A stretch of 64,000 nucleotides of DNA, from contig DXIM01000062.1 of NCBI GenBank assembly GCA_019112895.1, forward strand, positions 54,344 to 118,343. The letters run 5' to 3'. The notes under the pieces were generated by a model. The model was not told the origin of the DNA and did not search any database. It saw only the letters and a program-made list of their open reading frames with translations. The position numbers and the translations under genes were made by a program. Every line of letters begins with the position of its first letter. Positions within the stretch are counted from its first letter, which is position 1. Shown piece after piece: positions 9,865 through 19,855 of this stretch. This DNA is from Candidatus Stackebrandtia faecavium (GTDB lineage Bacteria; Actinomycetota; Actinomycetes; Mycobacteriales; Micromonosporaceae).

Positions 9865-11085
9865 TCACGCCTTCGGCGTTTCCTTCAAAGGGTCTATGAA
9901 GGGTTTTTGCACGACGGTTCCCTGCCGCATGCCTTGCGGCGTGCTGATACCGATGGTGGTGCCAGGCTCGCTCAACGCTACAGGCAGCATCGCCAAACCG
10001 ATATTGCGTTCCAGGCGCGGCGAGTTACACGCGCTTGTGACCTGCCCCACCGTTACGTCGGCCGAGATGATCGGGAAGCGTTCGATCATCGAGCCATCGT
10101 TGTAGGTCCCCAATGGCGGTCCATCGATCTCGACGCCGGCCATGATCCGCGAAACACCGCGTTCGCGGACCCGACGCAGGGCTTCCTTGCCGACGAAGTC
10201 GGCCTCCTGCTCCAGGTCCACCATCCATTTGTAGTCGTAGCCGACCTCCATCGGATTAGTATCCAATGTGATGTCACAACCGTAGGCGAGCATCCCGGCC
10301 TCGATACGCCGGATATGACACGGTCCGATCGGTCGCAGACTGTGCGGTGTCCCGGCTTGCCAGATCGCGTCCCACAGTCGCGGAGCATCGGCAACAGCGT
10401 TGTACAGGTAGACCTCGTAACCGAGTTCGGCGGTGTAACCGGTACGGCTGACGACCATCTCCATGCCATCGAGCGTGTAGTGACGCAGGTAGTAGTACGG
10501 AATGTCCATGATCGATTCGCCGAACAGGTCGACCATCAGGTCTTTCGATTTCGGCCCCTGGATTTGAACAGGAGATACGTCGACCTCCTTGACCTCGACG
10601 TTCCAGTTCCCGGAATATGCCAGGCCCATTGCCCATAGGCCGACGTCGCTGTCCGCCAGAGACAGCCAGAACCGGTTCTCTTCAAGCCGCAACAGGACCG
10701 GATCGTTGATGATGCCGCCGTCGGGTGCGGTGATGAACACGTATTTGCATTGACCGACCTTGCATTTGCTCAGGTCGCGAGGGATCAGCATGTTGGTGAA
10801 GTCGAACGCATCGGGTCCGGAGATCTCCAATTGGCGCTCCACTCCCACGTCCCAGATCGTGACGTCGTTGAGCAGGGACCAGTACTCACCGATCGGGTCA
10901 CCGTAGTGACGCGGGTGGTACGTGTGGTTGTACACGCTGTACATGGCGACGCCATGTTCCCGGGACTTCCAGAAGTACGGAGACTTCCTGATCCGGGTGT
11001 ACAGCATTATCGATGGATCAGGGACGACCGCGGACGACGCTTCTGCGGTAGTCGCTGTGGTGTGCGGGTTGAGTACGTCCGACAT
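9865..11085 (-). CDS. GcvT-superfamily THF-dependent demethylase, DmdA-like
   Basis: 406 aa; YSVYNHTYHPRHY...EYWSLLNDVTIWDVGVERQLEISGPDAFDFTNMLIPRDLSKCKVGQCKYV...NDPVLLRLEENRFWLSLADSDVGLW...VSPVQIQGPKSKDLM...RRIEAGMLAYGCDITLDTNPMEVG, recalled to resemble DMSP demethylase DmdA. Confidence 0.8.
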   Translation of the reverse strand: MSDVLNPHTTATTAEASSAVVPDPSIMLYTRIRKSPYFWKSREHGVAMYSVYNHTYHPRHYGDPIGEYWSLLNDVTIWDVGVERQLEISGPDAFDFTNMLIPRDLSKCKVGQCKYVFITAPDGGIINDPVLLRLEENRFWLSLADSDVGLWAMGLAYSGNWNVEVKEVDVSPVQIQGPKSKDLMVDLFGESIMDIPYYYLRHYTLDGMEMVVSRTGYTAELGYEVYLYNAVADAPRLWDAIWQAGTPHSLRPIGPCHIRRIEAGMLAYGCDITLDTNPMEVGYDYKWMVDLEQEADFVGKEALRRVRERGVSRIMAGVEIDGPPLGTYNDGSMIERFPIISADVTVGQVTSACNSPRLERNIGLAMLPVALSEPGTTIGISTPQGMRQGTVVQKPFIDPLKETPKA

Positions 11086-11131
11086 GACGCCTCCTACGGA
11101 AGACCGGAAATTACGGCAGCCTCATTTGATT

Positions 11132-11166
11132 GTTGCGCAGTAAGCAACAGTTCTGTACTACGCAAC
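11132..11166. promoter_or_regulatory. Candidate operator: imperfect inverted repeat gttgcgcagta...tactacgcaac
   Basis: 10/11 inverted arms about 46-80 nt upstream of the DmdA-like start; contains GTTGCGCA (= TGCGCAAC reversed), which also occurs upstream of the GntR gene. Confidence 0.4.
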
Positions 11167-11282
11167 TCAAGTGTGACCGCGGAACATTGGCACCGTCAAG
11201 GGATTCGATGAACTTTTGTAATCGAATCACTACCCGAATCGGAATAATGGCGCGATCGATTAACTCGCGTCGACCAGCGTCT

Positions 11283-12299
11283 TCACTGTTTAGCCGCGGG
11301 TATCTCCACCCGCACCTCCATGCCCCCGCCATCCGGCAGAGCACGCGCAAACACCTCACCGTCGTGAGCATGCGCCACAGCGCGCACGATCGACATGCCC
11401 AAGCCCGCGCCATCGCGGCCCACTCGGGCCTTATTGCCACGGTTGAACGGTTCGAAAAGCATGGACAACGTCTCCAGCTCCACCGCGGCGCCGGTATTGC
11501 CCACCACCACCCATGAGACGTGCGCGTCCCCGCCCGTCAACATCCAGATGCGCCCCTCGGGCACGTTGTGCCGGATCGCGTTCTCAACCAGATTCGCGAC
11601 CAACCGTTCCAATAGTCGCGGTGCACCCAGGACCGGCGCGGGCAACCGCGACTTCGCCAAAGAAAGGTTCAACTCATCGGCGACGCTCTCCACAGCGGAT
11701 AGCGCCGAATCGAGACACTCCCCCAGGTCGGTGAGAACTTTCTCCGGCAACATATGGGCAGCACCCGATTCCGCCTGGGTCAGCCACAGCAAGGACTCGA
11801 TAAGCTCGTTGGCGCGAACGCAGCCCTCATGCACGACCCGGGCCATATGACGCAGCTCGTCGACGTCCTCGTCAGGATTCGACAAGGCGACGTCGATCTC
11901 GGTGCGCATCACCGTCAACGGCGTGCGCAACTCGTGGCTCGCGTTGGAAACGAATCGGCGGGTGGACGCCAACGATTCGCTCAGCCGATCCAAGGTGTCA
12001 TCGAGCGCGTCGGCGAGTTCTTTCACCTCATCATTCCGGCCCTGTAGCCGGACACGTTCGTCCATGTTCTGTGCGGACACTCGCCGCGCGGTGTTCGTGA
12101 CCTCCGCAAGCGGCCGAAGCAACCACCCCACCACGAAATAGGCCGCGCCGGTAACAACCGATACCGCGGCAACCACCGCCACGACATACCACGGGCGCAC
12201 ACCCGCCAACGACAGACATACCGCACCCATCGCGACGGCCGCCCCGGCGATGCACGCAACGAGCTTCCACCGCAGAGTCGGGCGGAAACCGGGTATCAC
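11283..12299 (-). CDS. Two-component sensor histidine kinase
   Basis: Two TM segments, HAMP, FVSNASHELRTPLTVMRTEIDVAL H-box, NLVENAIRHN N-box, GAGLGMSIVRAVAHAHDG. Confidence 0.95.
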   Translation of the reverse strand: MIPGFRPTLRWKLVACIAGAAVAMGAVCLSLAGVRPWYVVAVVAAVSVVTGAAYFVVGWLLRPLAEVTNTARRVSAQNMDERVRLQGRNDEVKELADALDDTLDRLSESLASTRRFVSNASHELRTPLTVMRTEIDVALSNPDEDVDELRHMARVVHEGCVRANELIESLLWLTQAESGAAHMLPEKVLTDLGECLDSALSAVESVADELNLSLAKSRLPAPVLGAPRLLERLVANLVENAIRHNVPEGRIWMLTGGDAHVSWVVVGNTGAAVELETLSMLFEPFNRGNKARVGRDGAGLGMSIVRAVAHAHDGEVFARALPDGGGMEVRVEIPAAKQ

Positions 12300-13033
12300 C
12301 GCGGTTGTTCCTCAGCCACCACGGCAACGATGCGGTAACCGGCGCGTGGAACGTTCTCAATGACGGGAGGGTCGCCCAGTTTGCGCCGCAACGTGCGCAC
12401 CGTGACCCGCACTGTCGAGGTGAACGGATCAGTGTGGGCATCCCAAACACGATCCAGCAACTCCTCGGTCGACACGAGTCCACCCTTCGCCTTCATCAGC
12501 TCCTCCATGACCCCGAACTCCTTGTGGGTCAGTTCGAGATCCCGGCCGTCGCGGCGCGCGCGGCGCTGTGCCTGGTCGATCTCGAGCTCGCCGAGGGTCA
12601 ACACCGGTGGCGCCGGAGGAGTCGCGCGCCGCCCGAGCGCCTGCACCCGCGCGATCAACTCGTCGAACGCGAACGGCTTAGCCAGGTAGTCGTCGGCACC
12701 GAGGTTCAGGCCGCGCACACGGTCGGCCAGCGTGCTGCTGGCCGTCAGCATGAGGACCCGCGTCAAGACCCCGCTGGCCGACAGATCCGCACAGATCTTG
12801 TCCCCGTGGACACCGGGCAGGTCCCTGTCCAAAACGATGACGTCGTAGCGCAACGACTTCGCCTCATGTAGACCATCGACACCGTCATATGCGACATCCA
12901 CCGCCAGCCCCTGCCGACGCAGGCCGCGCGCGATCGCGTCGGCGAGATGGGCTTCATCCTCGATTACCAGTACTCGCATTCGTGGCTTCCTAGAGCGGTC
13001 CGTCGGTTCCTTATTACGGGCTACATTACGCAA
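12296..13033 (-). CDS. OmpR/PhoB-type response regulator
   Basis: RVLVIEDEAHLADAIARGLRRQG...VLDRDLPGVHGD...LGADDYLAKPF; winged-helix C-terminus; 4-nt overlap with the kinase. Confidence 0.96.
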   Translation of the reverse strand: MRNVARNKEPTDRSRKPRMRVLVIEDEAHLADAIARGLRRQGLAVDVAYDGVDGLHEAKSLRYDVIVLDRDLPGVHGDKICADLSASGVLTRVLMLTASSTLADRVRGLNLGADDYLAKPFAFDELIARVQALGRRATPPAPPVLTLGELEIDQAQRRARRDGRDLELTHKEFGVMEELMKAKGGLVSTEELLDRVWDAHTDPFTSTVRVTVRTLRRKLGDPPVIENVPRAGYRIVAVVAEEQPR

Positions 13034-13364
13034 TCGCTTGTCTCACTCACGGTGGGCAACCGGCGCACACATAGTCATCCGAATGACCCACAGTGCTGTA
13101 TCAACGTCAGCACCCTTCGCCATAAAGTAACGAACGTCACATTGTAGAAATACGTCGATGTAACTCACCTGGTTGGCGGATTCCATCCGACCCGGCGTAG
13201 GAAGGCAAAAACCCAGTTTCAGCGCGGCACAGAACAAAACGATGTTAAGCGACTTAACACCCAAAACGCCCACACGGCGCAACAGTGGAATTTCGCCAAT
13301 GTGGTAAGACGCTCCCTCGATCTTGGTGCTTTTCACCTGGGGTTTCGCCGCTTAGTGTGGCCGA

Positions 13365-14723
13365 ATGCCAAAGCATCTGTGCAAAAAGACCGAGGAAGAC
13401 GGCGTCGTTATCAGCCGTGCGTCCTCGCGCAGCGGGCGTCACCGATTCCATGTCCCCGGTTCCCAACCGCGATTCACCCGAATCCTGCGGGTCTGGGTGT
13501 GGCTCCCGCAAATCAGCATCGAACTCCTGGCAGTCCTGGCCGGCAACATCAAAACCGTGGCCACAACCCGCGGCATGGTGCAGGCCCGCCGACTCGTCAA
13601 AGTCGCATCATCCGCACTACGCGAAGCACTACCCACACGTGCCGATGCGGCAAACCTGGCACGTCGCATCAACAGCACCAAGACAACCCTGATGGACCCG
13701 ACACTGCCGCGCCGTGCGGTGTCCGGACTACGCAGCACGGCCGTGGCCGCCAAAGGGGCCGCGCCACAGGTTGCGCAGCGCATCGCCTCAGCCGGCCGGA
13801 CCACAGCAGGTGTACTGACCGATCCCCAAACCCCTCGGCGAATCGTCGAATCAACCCACAACGCCACCCGAAGCGGTGTGCGCATGACCCGCGACGCCAT
13901 CAACGACCCCCGCGGGACGTACCAGGCCATCACCGAACATGTCAGTAACTCCACGGCGACGATAACCGCGACCTCCAAATCCGGTCTGCGCCACGGCATG
14001 GCGCTGCTGGGATGCGCCGCGATCGTGACCATGGCGATGACGGGCTTCAACTCCAACGACGCCGAGTCCGATTCACAGTTCACGGTCGCGACCGGAACCG
14101 CGGCGGAAAAGCACGCCGAGCGGGGCGCCGAACGCGGCGAAGATCCGCAGGCCGCGAACGAGCCGGACAACGAGGTGGCTCCCGAAGCCGAGGACGCGCC
14201 CCAAAGCGACGAGCCCGAGGCCGAGGAAAAGGACTCCAAGGACGAAAAAGAGTCCGAAAAGAAGGAAAAGACCATCAACACCAAACCGAAATCGGTGAAG
14301 GGTCTCGACAAAGCACAAATGGCCAACGCCTTGGCCGTCATCCAAGTGGGCGAAGAGATGAACGTCCCCAAGCGCGGCCAAGCGATTGCGCTGATGACCG
14401 TCATGCAGGAGACGAAGTTCTACAACCTCGCCAGCGATAAGTACCCCTCGTCGCTGAAGATCGACAACGAAGGTGTCGGCAGTGACCACGACTCGGTCGG
14501 GATCTTCCAGCAGCGGCCCAGCATGGGTTGGGGCAGCGTCAAGGAATGCATGGACGTGGAATACGCCTCGACCGCGTTCTACTCCAAGCTGCTCAAGGTG
14601 AAGAACTGGGACGACATGAAACTGACCGACGCCGCGCAAAAGGTACAGGGCTCGGCGTTCCCCAACGCGTACGCCAAATGGGACAAGTTGGCTTACGCGC
14701 TGCTGGACGAGATCCACCAATAA
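13365..14723 (+). CDS. Membrane-anchored protein with acidic/Lys-rich linker and C-terminal lysozyme/transglycosylase-like extracytoplasmic domain
   Basis: 452 aa; one TM (HGMALLGCAAIVTMAMTGF), E/K-rich linker, then IALMTVMQETKFYNLASDKYPSSLKIDNEGVGSDHDSVGIFQQRPSMGWGSV. Confidence 0.75.
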   Translation: MPKHLCKKTEEDGVVISRASSRSGRHRFHVPGSQPRFTRILRVWVWLPQISIELLAVLAGNIKTVATTRGMVQARRLVKVASSALREALPTRADAANLARRINSTKTTLMDPTLPRRAVSGLRSTAVAAKGAAPQVAQRIASAGRTTAGVLTDPQTPRRIVESTHNATRSGVRMTRDAINDPRGTYQAITEHVSNSTATITATSKSGLRHGMALLGCAAIVTMAMTGFNSNDAESDSQFTVATGTAAEKHAERGAERGEDPQAANEPDNEVAPEAEDAPQSDEPEAEEKDSKDEKESEKKEKTINTKPKSVKGLDKAQMANALAVIQVGEEMNVPKRGQAIALMTVMQETKFYNLASDKYPSSLKIDNEGVGSDHDSVGIFQQRPSMGWGSVKECMDVEYASTAFYSKLLKVKNWDDMKLTDAAQKVQGSAFPNAYAKWDKLAYALLDEIHQ

Positions 14724-14744
14724 AACTTCGCCTACCGCCTCCTG

Positions 14745-14782
14745 AAACGGGGAGTGACCGCGATTGCGGTCACTCCCCGTTT
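14745..14782. terminator. Bidirectional rho-independent terminator candidate
   Basis: aaacggggagtgaccgc-gatt-gcggtcactccccgttt: perfect 17-bp stem between convergent genes. Confidence 0.85.
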
Positions 14783-14798
14783 GTTTGGATCGTCGGCG

Positions 14799-16721
14799 TT
14801 ACAGCGTCAAGCTCTCAGAATCGCCCAAGTGTTTCGCCGCTGCCTCAACCACTCCGCGGGAGATCGCTTGAGGCGTGAGGTTCAGGTCGTTGAGCAATTC
14901 GTCGCGCGAACCGTGGCGGTGCCATCCGAGCTCGACGCCGAAATCCTTCAACGGGGTGGATACGTGCGCATCGCGCAGGGTCTGGGCAAGGGCGGAGCCG
15001 AAACCACCCACGCGCAAGCCGTCTTCGACTGTGACCACCAAACGGTGCTGCGCAGCCATTCCGACCAGTGCATCGGGCACCGGGGCAACCCATCGCGGAT
15101 CGACCACGGTGACGCCGTAGCCCTGCTCGCTGCAGCTCTTCGCCGCTTCGAGGGCCGGTGCGCCGAACGCGCCACACGCCACCAACAGGATGTCGTTGGT
15201 CTCGCCCTGCGCCAGGATGTCGATACCGTCGCGCCGTTCCAGGGCCGGCACATCGGCGCCGACTTTCCCGGTGGGAAACCGCACGATCGATGGTCCATCA
15301 TCGATCGACATGGCCTCGCGAAACTCTTCGCGCAAGGTAGCCGCGTCACGCGGCGCGGCGATCGACATGCCGGGGACCGCACGGAACACGGACATGTCGT
15401 AGATCCCGTAATGGCTGGGGCCGTCGGGTCCGGTCAATCCGGCACGGTCCAGCACGAAAGTCACCGGCAGCTTGTGCATGGCGACGTCGAACAGGACCTG
15501 GTCGAAGGCGCGGTTCACGAACGTGGAGTACAAAGCCACAACCGGGTGCATACCCTCCATCGCCAAGCCCGCTGCCGACGTCGTGGCGTGTTGTTCGGCA
15601 ATACCGACGTCGAACACACGCTCCGGGTGTTTGTCCTGCAGCTTGTCGATACCTGTCGGTATCGGCATGGCCGCGGTGATCCCGACGACATCGGGACGCT
15701 CGTCGGCGATGGCCACGAGCTCTTCGGAGAAGACCGCGGTCCATTTTTGCCCGCCGCCCGACAGCGACTGGCCGGTTTGAGGATCAAACGACGACGGCGA
15801 ATGCAGATGGTCGGCCTCGTCGTCCTCCGCGGGCTGATATCCGTTGCCCTTGCGCGTGATCGCGTGAACGATCACGGGACCGCCGAAACGCTTGGCGCGT
15901 TCCAGGGCGCTCATCATGGCGTCGACGTCGTGGCCGTCCACCGGTCCCACGTACTTGATACCGAGGTCTTCGAACATGACCTGAGGAGCCACGACGTCCT
16001 TGATACCGCGTTTGATCGCGTGCATCGCCTCAAACAGGGGCGGCCCCACCAAAGGTGTGCTGCCCAAGGATTCACGGATCCGATCCAGTGCCTTCTCATA
16101 CGAAGGGTCCAGGCGCAGTGTCGCCAAGTGGTCGGCCAGGCCACCGATGGTCGGGGCGTAGGAACGCCCGTTGTCGTTGACGACGATCACCACGGGCCGG
16201 TCCTTGCTGGCGGCGATATTGTTGAGCGCTTCCCAGCACATACCGCCGGTCAATGCGCCATCGCCCACGACCGCGACAGCGTGGCGGGATTCGCCTCGCA
16301 GCGCCATGGCTTTGGCGATGCCATCGGCGTACGACAATGCGGTCGACGCGTGGCAGTTCTCGACGACGTCGTGTTCGCTTTCAGCCTGCGAAGGGTAGCC
16401 GGACAAGCCGTCACGTTTACGCAAGCGATCGAAGCCGTCCATGCGACCGGTCAGCATCTTATGGACGTAGGCCTGGTGCCCCGTGTCGAAAATGATCCTG
16501 TCTCGGGGGGATTCGAAGACGCGGTGGAGAGCCATCGTTAGTTCGATGACACCCAGGTTCGGTCCTATATGTCCACCAGTTCGCGACACCTTGTCGATAA
16601 GAAATTCACGTATCTCGCTGGCAAGACTCGGCAACGCCTCACTAGGAAGCTGCTGAAAATCCACCAGGCTTTGGATCGTGCTCAGTATCTCTCCCGCCGA
16701 AGCGGCCTCACCGCGGTTCAT
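14799..16721 (-). CDS. dxs: 1-deoxy-D-xylulose-5-phosphate synthase
   Basis: [45 protein letters not shown]...[21 protein letters not shown] extends to 16784. Confidence 0.97.
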   Translation of the reverse strand: MNRGEAASAGEILSTIQSLVDFQQLPSEALPSLASEIREFLIDKVSRTGGHIGPNLGVIELTMALHRVFESPRDRIIFDTGHQAYVHKMLTGRMDGFDRLRKRDGLSGYPSQAESEHDVVENCHASTALSYADGIAKAMALRGESRHAVAVVGDGALTGGMCWEALNNIAASKDRPVVIVVNDNGRSYAPTIGGLADHLATLRLDPSYEKALDRIRESLGSTPLVGPPLFEAMHAIKRGIKDVVAPQVMFEDLGIKYVGPVDGHDVDAMMSALERAKRFGGPVIVHAITRKGNGYQPAEDDEADHLHSPSSFDPQTGQSLSGGGQKWTAVFSEELVAIADERPDVVGITAAMPIPTGIDKLQDKHPERVFDVGIAEQHATTSAAGLAMEGMHPVVALYSTFVNRAFDQVLFDVAMHKLPVTFVLDRAGLTGPDGPSHYGIYDMSVFRAVPGMSIAAPRDAATLREEFREAMSIDDGPSIVRFPTGKVGADVPALERRDGIDILAQGETNDILLVACGAFGAPALEAAKSCSEQGYGVTVVDPRWVAPVPDALVGMAAQHRLVVTVEDGLRVGGFGSALAQTLRDAHVSTPLKDFGVELGWHRHGSRDELLNDLNLTPQAISRGVVEAAAKHLGDSESLTL

Positions 16722-16850
16722 AGTCGCCGAGTCTAGCTGTCGATGAGTCAAGGTCCACACCTCCAGGGGACCGCGGTGACTCACCGCGGTCTAATGGGAT
16801 TTGCGGACATTGTGCCGATAACTGGGCGAAAGGTCCACCAACGGTGCGGA

Positions 16851-18035
16851 TCAAGTCAGCAATGCCACCGACTCGAAGTGTTGGGTCATCGGGAAAGCGT
16901 CGAATGCCCGCACGGTTTCGACCCGGTACCCCAGGTCGGTGAACAAGGACACGTCGCGCGCCAACGCCGCCGGATCGCACGCAACATAGACGACGGCACG
17001 TGGACGTCCGTCCACGATAGCCTTCACCACGTTGGATCCCAGCCCTTTCCGAGGCGGATCCACCACCACGACGTCGGGTGTCGGCAGTTGTGTCACGACG
17101 TCCTCCACATCCGCGACATGGGCCTTCGCGGTTGGTAGTTTCGCCAGGTTGCGACGCAGGCGCGACGTCGGTGCTGACTCCACCGCGGCCACATGGCCGC
17201 CGGAACCAACCGAATCGGCTAGCGCGGCGGCGAACAGCCCCGCACCGGAGTACAGGTCCCACACCGTTTCCCCGGATTTGACTTGCGCCATCTCCCGCAC
17301 GGTTGCGGTCAGGGCCCGGGCCGCTTCCGGATGCACCTGCCAAAACGAGTCGCACGACAATTCGAAAGTATGACCATCGTTGCGCTCTTCGACCTTGCGC
17401 GGACCGGACACCATGCGAGGCTGCTTGTGGCGCCGTGACTGCGTATACACCGACAGCTGCCCGGTGCCGCTTTGGGTCACGCACACGTTGCTCGCCCCCG
17501 GCCAATGTTCTTGCAGCACATCGCTGTCCCGGATGGAATCCGAGGCAATCGGACAGTCATCGATATCGATGACCTCCTTCGAACGATGCGGCCGCAAGCC
17601 GGGCTTGCCGTCGCGGTCAACCGCGTATTGCATGCGGGTCCGCCATCCCAACAGCCCGCCCGGCAACGGTTCGACCCCGAACCGACTGACGTCCTCGGCG
17701 TTCATGCCGCCCAACCGAACGAGCTGCTCCCGCAGAACATCGCTCTTCAATCGCAGCTGGCCCTCGGCCGAGACATGCTGAAAATCGCAGCCTCCACATG
17801 TACCGGCGAAGCGGCACGGTGGTGTCACTCGATCCTCCCCGGCACGCAGCACCTCGACCGCGTCCGCACGCCAGAATTTGCTGTTTCGCTGAGTTACGGC
17901 GATTCTCACGCGTTCACCGGGGAGAGCGTGACGCACGAAAATGACGCGCCCATCGGCTCGCGCTACGCAGTGGCCCCCATGGGCCACCGGGCCCACGTCC
18001 ACGATCATCGTCGCGGAGTCGTCCTGTTCAGTCAC
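16851..18035 (-). CDS. Class I SAM-dependent RNA (uracil-5-)methyltransferase, TrmA/RumA family
   Basis: TRAM-like N-terminus; CRFAGTCGGCDFQH; SFWQVHPEAARAL; VWDLYSGAGLFAAALA; VVDPPRKGLG. Confidence 0.93.
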   Translation of the reverse strand: MTEQDDSATMIVDVGPVAHGGHCVARADGRVIFVRHALPGERVRIAVTQRNSKFWRADAVEVLRAGEDRVTPPCRFAGTCGGCDFQHVSAEGQLRLKSDVLREQLVRLGGMNAEDVSRFGVEPLPGGLLGWRTRMQYAVDRDGKPGLRPHRSKEVIDIDDCPIASDSIRDSDVLQEHWPGASNVCVTQSGTGQLSVYTQSRRHKQPRMVSGPRKVEERNDGHTFELSCDSFWQVHPEAARALTATVREMAQVKSGETVWDLYSGAGLFAAALADSVGSGGHVAAVESAPTSRLRRNLAKLPTAKAHVADVEDVVTQLPTPDVVVVDPPRKGLGSNVVKAIVDGRPRAVVYVACDPAALARDVSLFTDLGYRVETVRAFDAFPMTQHFESVALLT

Positions 18036-18156
18036 GTACGTCGGTACCCCATCGTTCAGCAGTACGGTGTGCAGCTGTGAAGCGTAACGCCTCAGTCGAT
18101 TCGCCCCAACGACGCACAGGCAGCCTCAGGTATTCAGCGGGGGCCGGATGGCCGGC

Positions 18157-18987
18157 TCAACGGACAGCCGTCACAGCCCCGGGCTCGTCCATCGAGTGCT
18201 TGCGTCGGGTGTAGCGCACCGCACCAAACGAGATGGCCACCAACAGCGCCGTAACGGGGTACCCCCCGATCAAGGTGACGATGCCCAGCAGGGTGTCTTG
18301 GTCGATCAGGTGGAGCCAGAGCCGGAAAATGTTCTTGATCAAGAACACGACTCCCCACAACATCGTCAACCACGAGAACAAACGCACCATACGAGCGTCC
18401 TCCCGCCACACGTTGCGGCCACCCGCCGCGACGATCGCCCAGAACCAGCCCACCAAGGGATGTTTGACGGCCACCGACCCCATGAGGATGAAACCGTAGA
18501 TGCCGCCCTGGATGATCCCCGGCAAATAGAAGTCGGCGGCGTCGCCGGTGTTCCAGGCCAGGACCGCGCCGATACTGATGCCCAGCAGGCCGTTGATGGC
18601 GTGTCGTATCGGCTCACGCCGTACCGCGCGCACGATCGCGATGATGACCGCTACCGCAACTGCGGCAGCGATGACCCACCGCAGTGAGTCCTCCCAGATG
18701 ACGTTCGCGACCACGAAGATACCGATCGGGATTCCCGACTCGATGAGACCGCCGATCCCGCCGAGCTGTTGCGAGATCTGTTCCGTCAGCGGAGGAAGCT
18801 CGTCCTCATCCTCACCTGTGTCGGCGGCGTCGGCTGTGGCTTCAGCGGCATCGAGGTGGGGGGGTTCTTCCGCCGCCGGATCCGTTTCGTCCAGCATGTG
18901 AGGATCCGGCTGTCCACCATCGTGGGTGTCGTGGACCGAATCCGCTGCGACGGTGAATTCGGGCCGGCTACGTGGCTGATCCACCAT
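18157..18987 (-). CDS. DUF3159 family membrane protein
   Basis: Multi-TM; GGLIESGIPIGIFVVANVIW...DFYLPGIIQGGIYGFILMGSV; synteny with DUF3710/dut. Confidence 0.85.
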   Translation of the reverse strand: MVDQPRSRPEFTVAADSVHDTHDGGQPDPHMLDETDPAAEEPPHLDAAEATADAADTGEDEDELPPLTEQISQQLGGIGGLIESGIPIGIFVVANVIWEDSLRWVIAAAVAVAVIIAIVRAVRREPIRHAINGLLGISIGAVLAWNTGDAADFYLPGIIQGGIYGFILMGSVAVKHPLVGWFWAIVAAGGRNVWREDARMVRLFSWLTMLWGVVFLIKNIFRLWLHLIDQDTLLGIVTLIGGYPVTALLVAISFGAVRYTRRKHSMDEPGAVTAVR

Positions 18988-19084
18988 TTTTTCCTCTCCG
19001 CCGGACGCCGACCGGCGACGTCTGGATCGGTAGCTACGTGCCTCGGCCGGGACGGCCGAGGCGTCAATGCCGCGACGATTCGTC

Positions 19085-19807
19085 TTAGCGGGGCTTGGGT
19101 GAAGGCTTACGCCGCGATCCACCGGCTCCGGCAGTCGCGGGTTTAGCTTTTTGCGCCTGTTGCTTCTCCACATGTTTCTTACGTGCTTCCATCATCTCTT
19201 CCGGAAGCTGCAATGTCAGTCCCTCGCGCAGCGGCATCGCCTCGTTGCCCCGCTCGACGATCATTCCTTGGAGGCATTCGTCGAGCGTCGATTCGGCTTC
19301 GTTTTTCTCGGCGCGTGCCCCATGGAACAACGCCCGCACGAACCAGCGCGGGCCGTCGATGCCGATGTAACGCACCAGCGTCGTCTTGTTCCGCCCATCC
19401 GGTTGGTAAGCAAGCAATTCGGTGCCATAAGCGCCTTCGGCGAGTTCGAAGCGGCCGCCCCGCTCCTTCACCGACTGGGCAATCTCGTCCCGGATTTCGT
19501 CCCAAATGCCTTCGTTGCGGGGCGCGGCGCACGCGGCTACACGCAAGACACTGTCTTCATTGGAAATCACGACTTCTTGCCGCAGTCGACCGTTTTCATC
19601 TGCGGGCATCCCGAACTTCAGGTTCGGCAATGCCGGGATCTTCAAACCGCCCAAGTCGAGACGCATAATGTCGTCATCGGGTGCATGCGACGAGTCGTAC
19701 GGGCCGTGCCCAGGCGACGTGTCTTCGGCCGAAGCTTCCTGCTCCGTCGCGTCGAGGCTCTCCTCGAGCTCTTCTTCTTTACGTCGCCGTCGTCCAAACA
19801 CGCTCAT
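19085..19807 (-). CDS. DUF3710 family protein
   Basis: MSVFGRRRRKEEE...DDDIMRLDLGGLKIPALPNLKF...IGIDGPRWFVRALFHG. Confidence 0.87.
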   Translation of the reverse strand: MSVFGRRRRKEEELEESLDATEQEASAEDTSPGHGPYDSSHAPDDDIMRLDLGGLKIPALPNLKFGMPADENGRLRQEVVISNEDSVLRVAACAAPRNEGIWDEIRDEIAQSVKERGGRFELAEGAYGTELLAYQPDGRNKTTLVRYIGIDGPRWFVRALFHGARAEKNEAESTLDECLQGMIVERGNEAMPLREGLTLQLPEEMMEARKKHVEKQQAQKAKPATAGAGGSRRKPSPKPR

Positions 19808-19855
19808 TCTCCATCTGTTCCATGACCATCAGTCATGCTTGCCGGTATAGGCACG

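Noticed and set aside
14754-16541. 595-aa plus-strand ORF
   Set aside because: Antisense to dxs; begins inside the terminator hairpin; shadow ORF.
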